Below are positions 11,103-21,498 of a stretch of 64,000 bases of DNA, piece after piece. The DNA is from Gracilaria gracilis (Eukaryota > Rhodophyta > Florideophyceae > Gracilariales > Gracilariaceae). Both the position numbers and the translations under genes were made by a program. The stretch covers positions 124,001-188,000 of the forward strand of contig JARGSG010000191.1 in NCBI GenBank assembly GCA_030374805.1. The letters run 5' to 3'. A model generated the notes under the pieces. That model saw nothing but the letters and a program-made list of their open reading frames with translations. It made no database searches and was not told the DNA's origin. The number at the start of each line of letters is the position of its first letter. The first letter of the stretch is position 1.

Positions 11103-12392
11103 TCACCCATTGCTGCCTTCGTTTGCGTTTGCCTTCCGCCATCGCAGCCAACTTGCAATAAATTCGTCAAGCTTTCCGTCCAATACCGCCCCCGTGTCCC
11201 CTTCCTCATGCTCCGTGCGTAGATCCTTCACCACTTTGTACGGGTGCAAAACGTAGTTGCGGATCTGCATCCCCCATGCCGCGTCCACCGCATCTCCGCG
11301 AATGTCGGCCAGTTCCTTCACTCGCTGTTCCTCCGCGACCACCGCCAGCTTCGCCTTGAGTATCTCCATCGCCTTTATCTTGTTCTGCGCCTGGCTCCGT
11401 TGCTCGGCGCATCGCACGCTTATGCCTGTCGGAATGTGTGTCATGCGTACAGCCGTTTCCACCTTGTTCACGTTCTGCCCGCCTTTACCGCCCGCTCTCA
11501 TCGTCGTCACTTCAACGTCGGATTCTGCCACTTCAACCTTGTTGGCATCTTCCTCTTTGAGCACGGGCATCACTTCCACACCAGCAAAGCTTGTCTGCCG
11601 CTTCCCTTGTGCGTTGAATGGACTGATGCGCACCAGTCGATGCGTACCCTTCTCGCCGCTAAGATACCCGCACGCATAATCACCGTCAATTTCGACAGTA
11701 ACGGACTTGAGCCCTGCTTCGTCGCCTTCACTCATGTCGAGAATGCTAACCTTGTATTGGCACTCGACGGCCCATCTCGTGTACATTCGGAGCAGCATTT
11801 CAGCCCAATCTTGAGCATCTGTTCCACCCGCACCGGCCGTTATCGTCAAAATCGCGCCGTATGTATCGTACGGACCGTCGAGCAACTGTTGCGTCTCGAA
11901 CTTATCGACATCTGTGTTCAAGCTTGCGATAATGCTCTCCGCTTCTTCCAGCATGGCCAAGTCTGTCTCTTCTGCTTCCGCTTCCCTTGCAAGTTCGAGA
12001 AATGCACCAGCGTCGTCAGCTTGGGTGCCCCATTTCTTGAGGCGTTCGATGACCGACTCATGGAGGGCTAGTTGTCGAAGCGATTGTTGTGCGGCGCTGG
12101 AGTTGTCCCAAAAGTGAGGTTCTGAAGACTCAGCTTGCAGTTGCTTTACGGCTGCGACATGGCGATCAAGGTCCTCTGTGGCTGTGTTCGCCTCAACACG
12201 ACTTTTCAGATCCTGGAGCTTCCGGTGAAGGTTACTCGCTCTTTCTGTGGGAGGTTTGGCGGAGCATGTCACTTTTGGAAACGGCTCTGAGCGAAAGTTT
12301 CGTGGCCGCTTTGAATTTATGGACGCCCTTCGAGGCGCATTGCGAAAAGACGGTTGGAAGGGCAGAGAAACGAAAGTTATCAGAGGTGCCAT
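11103..12392 (-). CDS. prfB: organellar peptide chain release factor 2 (RF2, UGA/UAA-type)
   Basis: RF2 recognises stop codons in a bacterial-type ribosome and triggers peptide release. The 429-residue product has a roughly 45-residue Arg/Ser/Pro-rich, acid-poor leader typical of a plastid transit peptide, then the RF coiled-coil domain and the catalytic loop [15 protein letters not shown] with the GGQ tripeptide. The conserved [16 protein letters not shown] follows, and the C-terminus matches bacterial RF2. The SPF-type recognition segment appears as [16 protein letters not shown]. Bacterial prfB uses a programmed +1 frameshift; this frame is continuous, as expected of a nuclear gene. The start at 12392 has the stronger ATG context (CACCATGG); an ATG at 12401 is nine bases upstream. 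Plastid import is inferred. Confidence 0.92.
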   Translation of the reverse strand: MAPLITFVSLPFQPSFRNAPRRASINSKRPRNFRSEPFPKVTCSAKPPTERASNLHRKLQDLKSRVEANTATEDLDRHVAAVKQLQAESSEPHFWDNSSAAQQSLRQLALHESVIERLKKWGTQADDAGAFLELAREAEAEETDLAMLEEAESIIASLNTDVDKFETQQLLDGPYDTYGAILTITAGAGGTDAQDWAEMLLRMYTRWAVECQYKVSILDMSEGDEAGLKSVTVEIDGDYACGYLSGEKGTHRLVRISPFNAQGKRQTSFAGVEVMPVLKEEDANKVEVAESDVEVTTMRAGGKGGQNVNKVETAVRMTHIPTGISVRCAEQRSQAQNKIKAMEILKAKLAVVAEEQRVKELADIRGDAVDAAWGMQIRNYVLHPYKVVKDLRTEHEEGDTGAVLDGKLDEFIASWLRWRKANANEGSNG

Positions 12393-13224
12393 GGTGTGCA
12401 TGAACGCAGCACGCAAGGACTACGTTTTGTAGAGAAATCTGCTGTCTTTGAACAGATAAAGGCGGGAAGAATACGTATCGAAAGTCTGTTTCGTTTTAAA
12501 AATGGATCAGAATTTGTATGACAATGAACTCCAACGGTGATGAAGAGTTCCAACTTTTTAGTCAGCGGAACGTGCGACCTTTGCGCGTAAACTTACCCAA
12601 CGCTTGAAGGCTTGTTATGTATTGCACTTGAAGCAGATTCTTTGCTGATGTCGCGTGTGGGACGAGCTGGGAAGGATGCAAATTTGGACGCAAGCGAAAC
12701 AAGCCTTAATGATATCACGGCAGCTTGAAAGCTTGGGAGCTCGGCTGCAATCTTCGAACTTCGAAGAAGACGTTGAAGGTGGTGGTGACCGTCACGACGA
12801 GATCAAGTGGCGTCACGGGTGAGTATCGTAGATCGAAGCTTGTTCAGAGGCTACCGTGGTCTCCTAAATAAAACCAAAATGCAGTAGCCTTCTTCTTGGA
12901 TTGCACCTTTCACACAGATTTCTCCCCTGTATGCGAACAAGATGCAGTCGCAAAGAGGACCTCATCGATGATCCATGAGAAAATGTTTTCGTTCACGTTG
13001 ATTTCGTGTTCGCATTCTTCGAAGTGAATCCTTCGAATCCTCGTTAAATCTACGAGGCCTGGCTTCCAGACCCGTTAACAAGGTCTCGCGCAAGGTGAGT
13101 CACCAGCATATTCCTGCCATCTTCTCATATTTCACTTGCAGTACTGGTGGTAGTGGCGTGTCTCAGAAGTTTACCAATTTGAGCCCAGTAACACATCGAG
13201 ATATCAAATATCTTCTCAACATTG
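12393..13224. other. intergenic, with a possible small spliced ORF
   Basis: A frame from ATG 12676 (MQIWTQAKQALM...) runs about 48 codons to a GTGAGT donor near 12821. Candidate acceptors (a CACACAG, or CACTTGCAG just before 13141) both give short continuations. A second GTGAGT near 13094 hints at introns in a leader of the 13225 gene. None of this resembles a known protein, so I do not call a gene. Confidence 0.3.
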
Positions 13225-13491
13225 ATGGATATTGACACTGGAAACGGGTCGTCACAGGCTCACCAAGCACCGAAACCTGTGGTCTATGATGAGCAGCGCA
13301 AACAGCATTTGCTTTTGCGTCTCCAACGAGAACGAGAGGTCCTTCAAGCGCTGCCTTCTTCATCCAGGTACGCTCGTCATCGATTAAGAGTTGTCACCAA
13401 AGCAGAGCAAATCTTAAGCAAAGAGGATGTTTCTACAGAGAATGATGCTACCGCTCAGTTGTCTCGTCTTCTAGAGTCTTTGTCGCTCTGA
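13225..13491 (+). CDS. small conserved-looking protein, function unknown
   Basis: 88 residues from ATG 13225. The core reads like a helical hairpin: QRKQHLLLRLQREREVLQAL, a short SSSRYARHRLRV turn, then VVTKAEQIL, with a polar N-terminus and a final leucine-rich helix (LSRLLESLSL). It vaguely resembles a short plant protein family of the same pattern, but I cannot name it. Convergent with PheRS alpha 60 bp downstream. Upstream GTGAGT and CTTGCAG signals suggest a spliced 5' leader. No targeting signal or membrane segment. Confidence 0.5.
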   Translation: MDIDTGNGSSQAHQAPKPVVYDEQRKQHLLLRLQREREVLQALPSSSRYARHRLRVVTKAEQILSKEDVSTENDATAQLSRLLESLSL

Positions 13492-13549
13492 GCCAACTTC
13501 GCATGGCACCTGAGCAAGAGCATATCATGCAGCATATCATGCTCTATGT

Positions 13550-14779
13550 TTACAAAATGCCTTTGTCTATGTCAATCAGACCTTGTCGAAGGAATCGCAA
13601 ATCATTCTTGTAGAATTCGCGAATGTCCGTAATTCCATGCATTGCCATTGCGAACCGTTCAACTCCAAAACCAGCTGCAAAGCCACACCATTCATCAGGG
13701 TCTATGCCAACATTTTCCAGAACTGCAGGATCCACCATACCGCATCCCAACACTTCCATCCACTTTCCACGGAAGAAGACGTCCACTTCCATACTAGGTT
13801 CTGTGAATGGGAAGTATGACGCCCGGAAACGAGTCTCAATATTGTCTCCAAGCATTTTTTTTAAGAAATGCTCAATTGTTCCCTTCAAGTGGCCTAACGT
13901 CAAGTTCCCCATTTTCTCTATAGCAAGAATTTCAATCTGATGGAAAATTGGAGAGTGAGTGGCATCAACCGAATCTCTTCGGAAAACTCTGCCTGGGGCA
14001 ATTATACGAAATGGTGGCTTGTTCTTCTCCATGTATCTTATCTGCACAGATGACGTCTGAGTTCGCAGCAATAATGTCTTCTCTTCGTTTAGGTAAAACG
14101 TGTCCTGCATTTCTCGAGCGGGGTGGTCGGCAGGACAGTTGAGAGCCTCAAAGCAGTAATAATCTGTTTCGATTTCGCGGTTAAGTTCGGGGTCATCAAC
14201 AACTTCGTATCCGAGACGCTGGAAAATCTCGAGAGCAATGTCCATCGTACTGTTCACAGGGTGTATCCTACCAACAGTATTGCGTGGTCTTATTCCTGGC
14301 ATAGTAACATCAATCCAGTCTTCTTCTTCTTCCTGGTCGTTTTCTTTGAAGAACTTTTTCCTTTCTTCAATAGCCTTTGCAACTTCTTGCTTCGCCTTGT
14401 TCACAGCTGCTCCGTATTTGGGTCTATCAGTCGCTGGCAATTTGCCTATTATCTTTAACATTACTGTTACTGAACCCTTTTTCCCCAGATACGCAACCCT
14501 GAGCTTTTCAACTTCCTTCTCGTCTTTGGCTTCACCGATAGCTTGTAGCGCTTTGCCTACCTCTTTCTTTATCTTGGCCTCGGATTCTACCAATGATTGT
14601 GCCACTGAAGACGCACAAGCCCTTATTGTGTGAACATGCGAAAAAGCTCTTCGATTCGTCGCAGCGCCAGGCCGCAGCGGTTGTTTGATGAAAGTTGAGC
14701 ATCTCAAGTTCTGTCTGTTGATACAGTGGCGTGCGCCCGCAGCTAAACTCCCCACGAAAGCAAGTTCAACGGGGTCCAT
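13550..14779 (-). CDS. pheS: phenylalanyl-tRNA synthetase alpha subunit, bacterial type, organellar
   Basis: The alpha subunit of the heterotetrameric (alpha-beta)2 enzyme holds the class II catalytic core that charges tRNA-Phe. The 409-residue protein has an about 55-residue Arg/Ser/Ala-rich leader without early acidic runs, then the N-terminal coiled-coil arm, then motif 2 (TSSVQIRYM...RVFRRD), HSPIFHQIE and motif 3 (GFAAGFGVERFAMAMHGI, with the usual Gly-rich/Arg signature). Land plant and animal mitochondria use a single-chain enzyme; this is the separate bacterial alpha chain. Red algal plastid genomes are known to keep the beta-subunit gene (pheT/syfB), so this product is probably imported to pair with it. 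That pairing is inferred. Confidence 0.92.
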   Translation of the reverse strand: MDPVELAFVGSLAAGARHCINRQNLRCSTFIKQPLRPGAATNRRAFSHVHTIRACASSVAQSLVESEAKIKKEVGKALQAIGEAKDEKEVEKLRVAYLGKKGSVTVMLKIIGKLPATDRPKYGAAVNKAKQEVAKAIEERKKFFKENDQEEEEDWIDVTMPGIRPRNTVGRIHPVNSTMDIALEIFQRLGYEVVDDPELNREIETDYYCFEALNCPADHPAREMQDTFYLNEEKTLLLRTQTSSVQIRYMEKNKPPFRIIAPGRVFRRDSVDATHSPIFHQIEILAIEKMGNLTLGHLKGTIEHFLKKMLGDNIETRFRASYFPFTEPSMEVDVFFRGKWMEVLGCGMVDPAVLENVGIDPDEWCGFAAGFGVERFAMAMHGITDIREFYKNDLRFLRQGLIDIDKGIL

Positions 14780-14837
14780 TTCGTTTCAAGTGCTGGTATC
14801 GATGTCTGAATGCAGCGGATGGTTTCAGCCGTCCAAA

Positions 14838-15244
14838 ATGAGCAAGCGCAATGAAGCTCTGAGCTGTGGTGGCAGTCACGATTTGTTCTACGGTGAGCTC
14901 GACCCTATGAGAACGGCACTTGTGCAGCGCAGGTGCATGCCTGTCTGGAAGCAAGAAACAGGCGAGTTCTCTACCTTTAGTAGGTAGAACAGAATATATC
15001 CCAAAAGAATCTCGTACATCTCCGTTCATTGCGTCTCGCCTGGTGGATCGGAGTCTTTGCAACGGCTATCATATTTCAAGAACGAATCCTCAAGGTACCA
15101 AGGTACCTTGTCAACGGAAAGGCGGAGTTCGTATACCATCGAACCAAAGGTATCTCTGTATCAGCAAACTTCTCAGTCATCTTTACTGACCATGAATTAG
15201 CCGAAGAAGCTCCATTTATCACCCAAGTATCGGAACATCGATAG
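14838..15244 (+). CDS. possible small two-exon membrane protein (tentative)
   Basis: A short frame from ATG 14838 (MSKRNEALSCGGSHDLFYGE) to about 14987 is followed, in another frame, by an open segment to the stop at 15244. That segment has one hydrophobic helix (LRLAWWIGVFATAIIF) and a polar tail (HELAEEAPFITQVSEHR). Both read like real protein, the second has no ATG of its own, and an intron of a few tens of bases would join them. I could not fix splice sites, so boundaries are approximate. It would start 58 bp from the divergent PheRS alpha gene. Confidence 0.25.
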
Positions 15245-15351
15245 CATCCGGGCTAGACGGAAGAATCTTTTGCCGGTGGCAAAACGCAACCCAAAAGCTC
15301 CCCGGAAATCTCTGCTTCGACTCTGAATTTCGCAAGAGCCTTACAATCCCA

Positions 15352-15729
15352 ATGCTCACAGCATTTATGTTATCGCCAGGACGTGTGGGAAGCTCTGTGC
15401 AACAGCTTTCTTCGAACTCTGCAATTGTTCGATGGCGCTCCACAGAACGTTTGAGAACCAACGTGGTACGCAAGCGTCGTCGAGTTGGTTCGACTCCACA
15501 GATGAATGATCCGAAGCCACCGATTAATGCTCCCAGTGGAGTACTACTGCTGTCATCAAGCGTGCTTGCTATTGCGGCTGTAGGATGTGTTTTCGAGATT
15601 TCTGGAGGCCATCCGACGTATGGTCTTCCGCTTACCGCTGGCATTTTGACTATATCATTCCCCGGATTCGTTTTTCTTTTCTATTCGGCCATAAAGAAGG
15701 GTCAGCTCGAAGCTCTAGATGATCCGTGA
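15352..15729 (+). CDS. small two-helix membrane protein with N-terminal targeting region, probably plastid
   Basis: 125 residues. The first 55 are Arg/Ser/Val-rich and acid-poor, like a plastid or mitochondrial leader. Two hydrophobic segments follow: about 66-84 (LLLSSSVLAIAAVGCVF) and about 90-113 (YGLPLTAGILTISFPGFVFL), the second flanked by Gly and Pro and followed by KKGQLEALDDP. The pattern resembles small cyanobacterial and chloroplast membrane proteins, but I cannot name a family. A single exon with a clear stop. Confidence 0.55.
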   Translation: MLTAFMLSPGRVGSSVQQLSSNSAIVRWRSTERLRTNVVRKRRRVGSTPQMNDPKPPINAPSGVLLLSSSVLAIAAVGCVFEISGGHPTYGLPLTAGILTISFPGFVFLFYSAIKKGQLEALDDP

Positions 15730-16493
15730 TGCGCCTTCAATTAGAAAGCCCTACAGGAGGTGGATATGTCCACAAGGTGGCAGTGTCATAAGCGCTCTTT
15801 GATGACATAAGCTGTTGGGTCCTATGGACTCTAATAGTAATAGTTGTGGAGCTGCAAGTACAAACGCGTCAGTACCTTGGGAGCGCACGGGTTCATTGAA
15901 TTGCTCCGCTGTTAGTTGCCTACCGTCGGTGCAACCAATCTACCAGTATCACGCGGATTGCGGCAGTAGAAGTAAAGGGTTAAAGGTTACATCAAATTAA
16001 AAGTATGGATGTTTTCGCAGTGTGTCTCCGGATGGCTTGGGTGGCGCACAAGACTCTTTCCAGGACGGACTCCTGTTCCAGATGAACCTTATCGATGAAT
16101 AACCGCGTAACCTAATATACCAATTCACAAATCCATGGGAGATTGTTCAAAGGGGTTTTGCACAGGGGATCGCAATCCCCGGGCTCACGTCATCGAAGGA
16201 CATCATCACGACGCGTGACGTTTGGCTTTCACCGTGATCTGATCTCGCGTCAGATTTGGTTATATTGGTTTGGAACCGAAAGAAATTTTAGTATTTTGGC
16301 GGAGCGAAACTCCATGCATCCAAAAAAGGCGGCAACCTGAAAGTACGTTTCACTCTAAGAGGTGCGCAACCTGAGGAGCGAACAGGGCACAGGCTTAAGC
16401 TCTCGTCGCCCCTCTTGTCCGAAACTCTGATCGTAGAGCCACATCGGCTTCTATGGTGAAATTTCCTCGAGCGCAAGCGAATCTCACTGTGAA
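15730..16493. other. intergenic, FANCD2 upstream region
   Basis: No gene seen. A GGGGATCGCAATCCCC inverted pair near 16167 is the only marked structure. The 3' part presumably holds the FANCD2 promoter and leader. Confidence 0.4.
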
Positions 16494-19400
16494 ATGACGC
16501 AATATCAAAGCGCTCCCGATCTCTCTATCATAACAGAGTTTGGGGAAGGGGACTTAAGTGAGAGACTTTGGCGCGGTGGACTTCGCGTTGAAGCGGATCA
16601 CTACAAGCTTCTCCGTGGAACTCGTGCTCTCAACATAGCATTGCGGGATGGCTTGGACATTCGTTTCAACGATGGGACAGTCGAGAAGCTGGTGGACGCT
16701 ATTGAAACCTGTTGGAATGATCCTGAACGGATGAGAAGAGCATGCACACCAATAGCCATATCCCCAACTCATATTTCTGCTCTATCTCCATCACTGGTGA
16801 GGGTAATACTCTCTATTGACCTTTTTCAAACGCCCATGATTACGTGTATCATCAACAAGATATCGGAGCTTGGAGAGGATTCATGCACCGACAAAGATAT
16901 CGCTCACGCGCTTCTAAACCAATTGCGATGGCTAGATTTTATTGTCGATGGTCCTACACTATGCGAAAATCTCTTATCTATCGTCCCTGTTATTTCTACT
17001 TCCATGCAAAAGGAACTAGTGGAGGCACTTCCAGAAATTCTCGACGACTCCTCTCGAAGTGCAGCGGTAACAGAGCTTATGCGACTCTTGGAAGAAAGTC
17101 CGTCTATGATGGGTTCCATTGTGGACGCGCTTGGGGCTTTGGGAGTGGGTGAAGAGCGAATCGCGGATGTGAATACGTCCATCATTTCGACCCTAGCCGC
17201 AACCAACCGTGACACTCTTCCCGTAACTCTCAAATACGTTCTGCGCACTTGTCCGCAGAACCTCTTGACCGAAACTGTCACTTCGTTGCGCAGTACCCTT
17301 GCTCTTCCTAGTCTCGGGCCCGAAATTGGAAAGCTTTGTCTAGATGCCGTTAAATCTGGACTGCGGATGTCAAAACTTGTCGCTGATCATGTCATCAAAA
17401 CATTACGCAAACTAGAAAAGCCTTCGGATCATAAACCAGCAGATTTGTGGATTCTTCTTGCGCTAACCGATTCACCGTTGCATCGAAAGCCAGCCGAGAT
17501 ATTGTTTAAGAAGAAAGCTGGACGGAATGCCTTTTCCTGTGCCCTAATCGAAGCTGCTCTTGCTCCATTTTCAGATTCATTCCAAGACATAGGCGATCGT
17601 TTAATAAGTCTTGCTTCTGTGGCTGTTCGATCTCATGAGGTTTGGGCCAGGAGGACAGGTGTGTTCCTCTTCTCAACCATGTTCCGCCTTTTTTCCGACC
17701 CAAATGTTCGCCGCAATGTACTTCTAGGTTTACTCGACCACACAGGTACACGTCGCCCTCACGAAACAGATGCTGCACTCGAAGCTCTTTCCGCCATTGC
17801 CAGACAGAGTGAGAACGACAGATCTCTCCTTCCTTATTCTGCGTTGATACAAGGTCTGTTAGATTACCTAGAGTTCTTTAATCCATCTCAGCTTCGGCAG
17901 ATATGGACAATCTTGGGTTTTCTGTGTCGTGCAGCTTCTATGAGCAAAACTTCAGAACAGCCTGGACAAAGAGAAGATCGCGAAGTTCGCGACACCCTTA
18001 ACGGGCTTGATGATTCCATGGGAGGGTCGGAGCTAGCGACGCTTGAGATCCTATTGCGAAAAGAGCTCACACATGCTGACTTATACTATAGAAAGATCGG
18101 AGTAATTGGAGCTTGTACCATGATCAAAATTCTTGGGACTTCTGTTAAGAACGATATCCTCGCAATGCTTCTTGATGTGGGGAGGACAAACCCTTTTTGT
18201 CAAGCCCTTGCTTTCGACGAGCTGTCTAAAGTCTTCGGACAAACTCCGATTGCAGGAAAGGAAACAGCTGAAATGATTCGAAAGACTCTCTCTGTTCAGT
18301 TTGAGAAAAGGTACCTAAGAGATTTGTCTGAGATGGGGCCCTTGGTGAAAGACGAAGTGCTCCTCCCTGCAAAGCTGTACGGGAATCTGGAAGGTGATGA
18401 TTCAGATGTTTGTTTCTCTATATCCTTCCTAGTTCGCAATGAATCCAGTCTCTCTGCACGCCAGGATTCGGTTCGCTCCATGGTTCCAAATTTACGACTT
18501 CTGTGCGTTTTGACATCGCTTTGTTTTGATGGATCCCTTACTGAAGTCGATGCTATCATAGGCTCCCCACTTCATCTTCCACTTCTCCCAAAGGACCAGA
18601 ACTTAGAAGACGTTCCTATGCAAGCTAAGAATGATGTCTTGCTTAGTCTTTTCATCGCTCATGGGTGGATGATTGAACTTGTAAACGCATTTGCAGAGCA
18701 GGAGAGCGCAGAATTGAAGGCAAAATGCGTTAAGAGAGTTGATAATCTGCTGGACATCACATCCCAAATCAATCGTCTGATCACACATGTTCCTACATGG
18801 TCGGAAATCTTGTTTGATTCCTACAGTGGAACAAAAGCCGGTACGGTGCATCTTGATGCCCACACTGCCAGACAGTCCGGTCGGAAACGAAAAACGCGAG
18901 AACAAAATGGTGGTTTGAATCAAATGTTGAAATCCACATCGGAATGGAAGTCATATAGTCGACAGTTACATCCATCTGCCTTCTCTCTCATTCGAATCAC
19001 TGCGCCAGTTTCATACCGCTTCACGGAAACTAATACCGAATTTCTTAGAGAAGGAGACCCAGTCTTTGAGACTGTGACTCTCTCCTCTGCAGCTCTTCAG
19101 TTTCTGCTTTCAGACCTCTTTCATTACCTGGAAAGGCTAATTGGAAGTGAACTACAGAATGAAAGCCCTTTTGGGATTTTGCTATTCCGTAACACAAACA
19201 GCAACAATTCTAGGGCACACGAGCCGATATGCCTTCCGCAGGCAGCTTCAGGAAGTCCACTTGTTGATGTGAAGGGACTGAAAGTTGCTCTAACTTCCTT
19301 GGGTAAGCAACTGAAGCGAAGCCTCTCTCGCATTTTCCCTGAAGATGGCGAAAATGAAGGTTTAGAGCAAGAGTTTGAAGCGTCTTCGCTGGATCTGGAC

Positions 19401-21080
19401 AAGAAGTGTGTAGTCCTTTGTTTGAAGTGTATTGCAATCTGCCTCGACTCTAAAGTCATGTGCGACTCTGCCACACGTCAAATTCTTTTCGAAGTACTCG
19501 CTTCAATACGACTTGATGATGAGCCATGTATTGAGCCATCTGATCCACTTACTGAAGCTGATATTCACACAGCTGCGAAGGTAGCCTTTCAACAGCTGAA
19601 AGACAGTCTTAGCACTATACTTCATTTCGGTGATGATGATGAACCTGAAGATCACGAGCTCCGCCGAGCGACTATTCTGGGATTCGAGGGATGCTGTGAC
19701 TTCTTAGCCGCGATGGACTCAGTTTTTTCACACTGCTCGGCCAGAGTGAAGCAGCAATTAGGAGATGTTTACAGTCGGATTGCTTTGGCTTTGATTGAAA
19801 ACCAATGGAGTGGAGCGACGTTGCGATCCAAAAAGACCCTCAAACTCATTCCAGGTATCGTCAAAATCCATGTCCAACACTCGAGAGAGTCGCTGAATGT
19901 CTTAGAGGTGCTCCGCGAGGAAGTACTCAAGTTTTCAGAAGAAGGGCCTCAGCCTAAGATCAAACAAGGAGAAAGCCAAAACGGATCTGATGTTCAGTCC
20001 AGCAAGCTATGCTCCCTGACGGATCAAACATTTTTTTCATTCACAGTATCAGTCCTGGATCAGTACATACTCCTCTTCAAACAGCTTCGGCCGGATGATT
20101 ATGATAGGACGGAAGAGGCTTTCAACGTGATGATCCGATTCATCAAAGCAGAATTACCATTGTATTCTCTTGCAAGGAAGAACCAAAACCTCCTTGGGCC
20201 AATTATGCGTGCAGGGCGAGCATTGGTTGACCTGTTCCTGAAGATATTCTTACCATTTCTGCGAGACCGCTTTCGGGAACATCGCAGCACAGTCATTCAG
20301 ATATGCAAGATGCATCAAAAGCCAACTCGCCTTTTGCAGACTTTGTGCGCTCACAGCAAGTTCATTCGTGACACGTCATTAACAAATTTGGTTCCTTCTC
20401 TTAGAAAATCGCTTGAACTGGTCCTTTATCGAGTGAAGGAACTATTGCAGGCTAACAACGCCAAAGGGGCGTTTGAACTGGGAAACCTAAAGCATCGGGA
20501 CATCAATGGTGAAGTTCTCAGCTCCCAACATCTTCAATACAAAAGCGAATCGGAAGAGAGCGAGTACAGTAGCGTGGCCGTTACTGACGACGATGATGAC
20601 GAAGGCGTGCCAAAAGGTGACGAGCTCACTGCTGATGAGGGCCAAGATGACGCTCTTGGATCTTCCGACCGGAAAGAGAAGAAAAGTCGTCGGCCGAAAT
20701 CTGGTATGATACAGAAATCGCGAAAAGTTTCACGTTCACAAGACAAGAGGAAAGAAACAGCAAATGAGCTTGACCTAGGAAGCGGTGACGATTTAGTAGT
20801 TGAGGAAGATATCCAGGAAAATAGCATAAAACCATCTAGTGTGCCAGAAATTACAAGAGCTCCTAGTCGCAAATCATCAAAGCGAAGAAACGCTGGAAAT
20901 GATGATGATAGAAAAGCTCGCGTAAAGAAGCCGAAGAGAAAGAGAGCAAGGAGGAACACTATAATTGACGATGAAGCCGATGCAGATGACGACGAAGAAG
21001 AGGAAGAGGAGGAAGAGGAGGAACTCCCTTCTCAGTTTCTGATTTTTGACGATGAAGAGGAAGAAGCAGAAGCAAGCTAA
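16494..21080 (+). CDS. FANCD2: Fanconi anemia group D2 protein homologue
   Basis: FANCD2 forms a clamp with FANCI, is monoubiquitinated, and directs repair of DNA interstrand crosslinks in the nucleus. This 1528-residue intronless gene is close to animal FANCD2 in length. Recognisable blocks include the N-terminal QLRWLDFIVDG and LPEILDDS region, the helical-repeat body (LLDYLEFFNPSQLRQIW), the ubiquitination-loop block YYRKIGVIGACTM (Lys at residue 534; human site Lys561), and a low-complexity Lys/Asp/Glu-rich tail ending in a long acidic run. The Lys is one residue downstream of the human position in my by-eye alignment. The start ATG at 16494 is the first in frame. No neighbour is co-oriented closely enough to suggest co-transcription. 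Confidence 0.93.
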   Translation: MTQYQSAPDLSIITEFGEGDLSERLWRGGLRVEADHYKLLRGTRALNIALRDGLDIRFNDGTVEKLVDAIETCWNDPERMRRACTPIAISPTHISALSPSLVRVILSIDLFQTPMITCIINKISELGEDSCTDKDIAHALLNQLRWLDFIVDGPTLCENLLSIVPVISTSMQKELVEALPEILDDSSRSAAVTELMRLLEESPSMMGSIVDALGALGVGEERIADVNTSIISTLAATNRDTLPVTLKYVLRTCPQNLLTETVTSLRSTLALPSLGPEIGKLCLDAVKSGLRMSKLVADHVIKTLRKLEKPSDHKPADLWILLALTDSPLHRKPAEILFKKKAGRNAFSCALIEAALAPFSDSFQDIGDRLISLASVAVRSHEVWARRTGVFLFSTMFRLFSDPNVRRNVLLGLLDHTGTRRPHETDAALEALSAIARQSENDRSLLPYSALIQGLLDYLEFFNPSQLRQIWTILGFLCRAASMSKTSEQPGQREDREVRDTLNGLDDSMGGSELATLEILLRKELTHADLYYRKIGVIGACTMIKILGTSVKNDILAMLLDVGRTNPFCQALAFDELSKVFGQTPIAGKETAEMIRKTLSVQFEKRYLRDLSEMGPLVKDEVLLPAKLYGNLEGDDSDVCFSISFLVRNESSLSARQDSVRSMVPNLRLLCVLTSLCFDGSLTEVDAIIGSPLHLPLLPKDQNLEDVPMQAKNDVLLSLFIAHGWMIELVNAFAEQESAELKAKCVKRVDNLLDITSQINRLITHVPTWSEILFDSYSGTKAGTVHLDAHTARQSGRKRKTREQNGGLNQMLKSTSEWKSYSRQLHPSAFSLIRITAPVSYRFTETNTEFLREGDPVFETVTLSSAALQFLLSDLFHYLERLIGSELQNESPFGILLFRNTNSNNSRAHEPICLPQAASGSPLVDVKGLKVALTSLGKQLKRSLSRIFPEDGENEGLEQEFEASSLDLDKKCVVLCLKCIAICLDSKVMCDSATRQILFEVLASIRLDDEPCIEPSDPLTEADIHTAAKVAFQQLKDSLSTILHFGDDDEPEDHELRRATILGFEGCCDFLAAMDSVFSHCSARVKQQLGDVYSRIALALIENQWSGATLRSKKTLKLIPGIVKIHVQHSRESLNVLEVLREEVLKFSEEGPQPKIKQGESQNGSDVQSSKLCSLTDQTFFSFTVSVLDQYILLFKQLRPDDYDRTEEAFNVMIRFIKAELPLYSLARKNQNLLGPIMRAGRALVDLFLKIFLPFLRDRFREHRSTVIQICKMHQKPTRLLQTLCAHSKFIRDTSLTNLVPSLRKSLELVLYRVKELLQANNAKGAFELGNLKHRDINGEVLSSQHLQYKSESEESEYSSVAVTDDDDDEGVPKGDELTADEGQDDALGSSDRKEKKSRRPKSGMIQKSRKVSRSQDKRKETANELDLGSGDDLVVEEDIQENSIKPSSVPEITRAPSRKSSKRRNAGNDDDRKARVKKPKRKRARRNTIIDDEADADDDEEEEEEEEEELPSQFLIFDDEEEEAEAS

Positions 21081-21498
21081 TGATGATTTTAGATTTGTCC
21101 TCATGCTTATTGGTGAAAAGCTGCAACGAAGAGGAACAGAGGATGAACAAATGAAACTCATACATAAAGAAATTATGGATACGAGAGCGCCTTGGAGGAG
21201 CGCGTGAAGCCTTCTGAGAAAGAGTCATTTAGCACACGCGATCTGCTTAGAACAATCTATGACACTACTCTATTCTTCATCATCTACTCATACAGTACCA
21301 AGGGTAGCGGTACGTTGGTAACTTACCAAGGGTAATTCAAATAAATTGCTTTCGTTCGTTCGCAGTCTAACTCGAAGCTCCAACCCAGGTCTTAAGAGTG
21401 TTCTTCCTTTTCTTCTTAGAGGGCAGAACTAAATTAGATCTCTTTAGAAAGCACTTGGTGCTTTTTCGCCTTTCGTTCTGTATTCAAATCGGGTGATT
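21081..21498. other. intergenic with two TACCAAGGGTA copies
   Basis: TACCAAGGGTA occurs at 21296-21306 and again at 21324-21334 in the same orientation, 28 bp apart. The rest shows no gene. Confidence 0.5.

Noticed and set aside
9885-11222. 445-codon + strand frame
   Set aside because: Almost pure Arg/Pro/Ser text in a GC-rich tract; overlaps the more protein-like 9971-10690 frame and runs into the release-factor gene.
11103-12392. Programmed frameshift as in bacterial prfB
   Set aside because: The frame is continuous from leader to stop; no in-frame UGA precedes the conserved region.
16140-16200. GGGGATCGCAATCCCC as a tRNA T-arm
   Set aside because: No TTCGA loop, no acceptor or anticodon arm fits around it.
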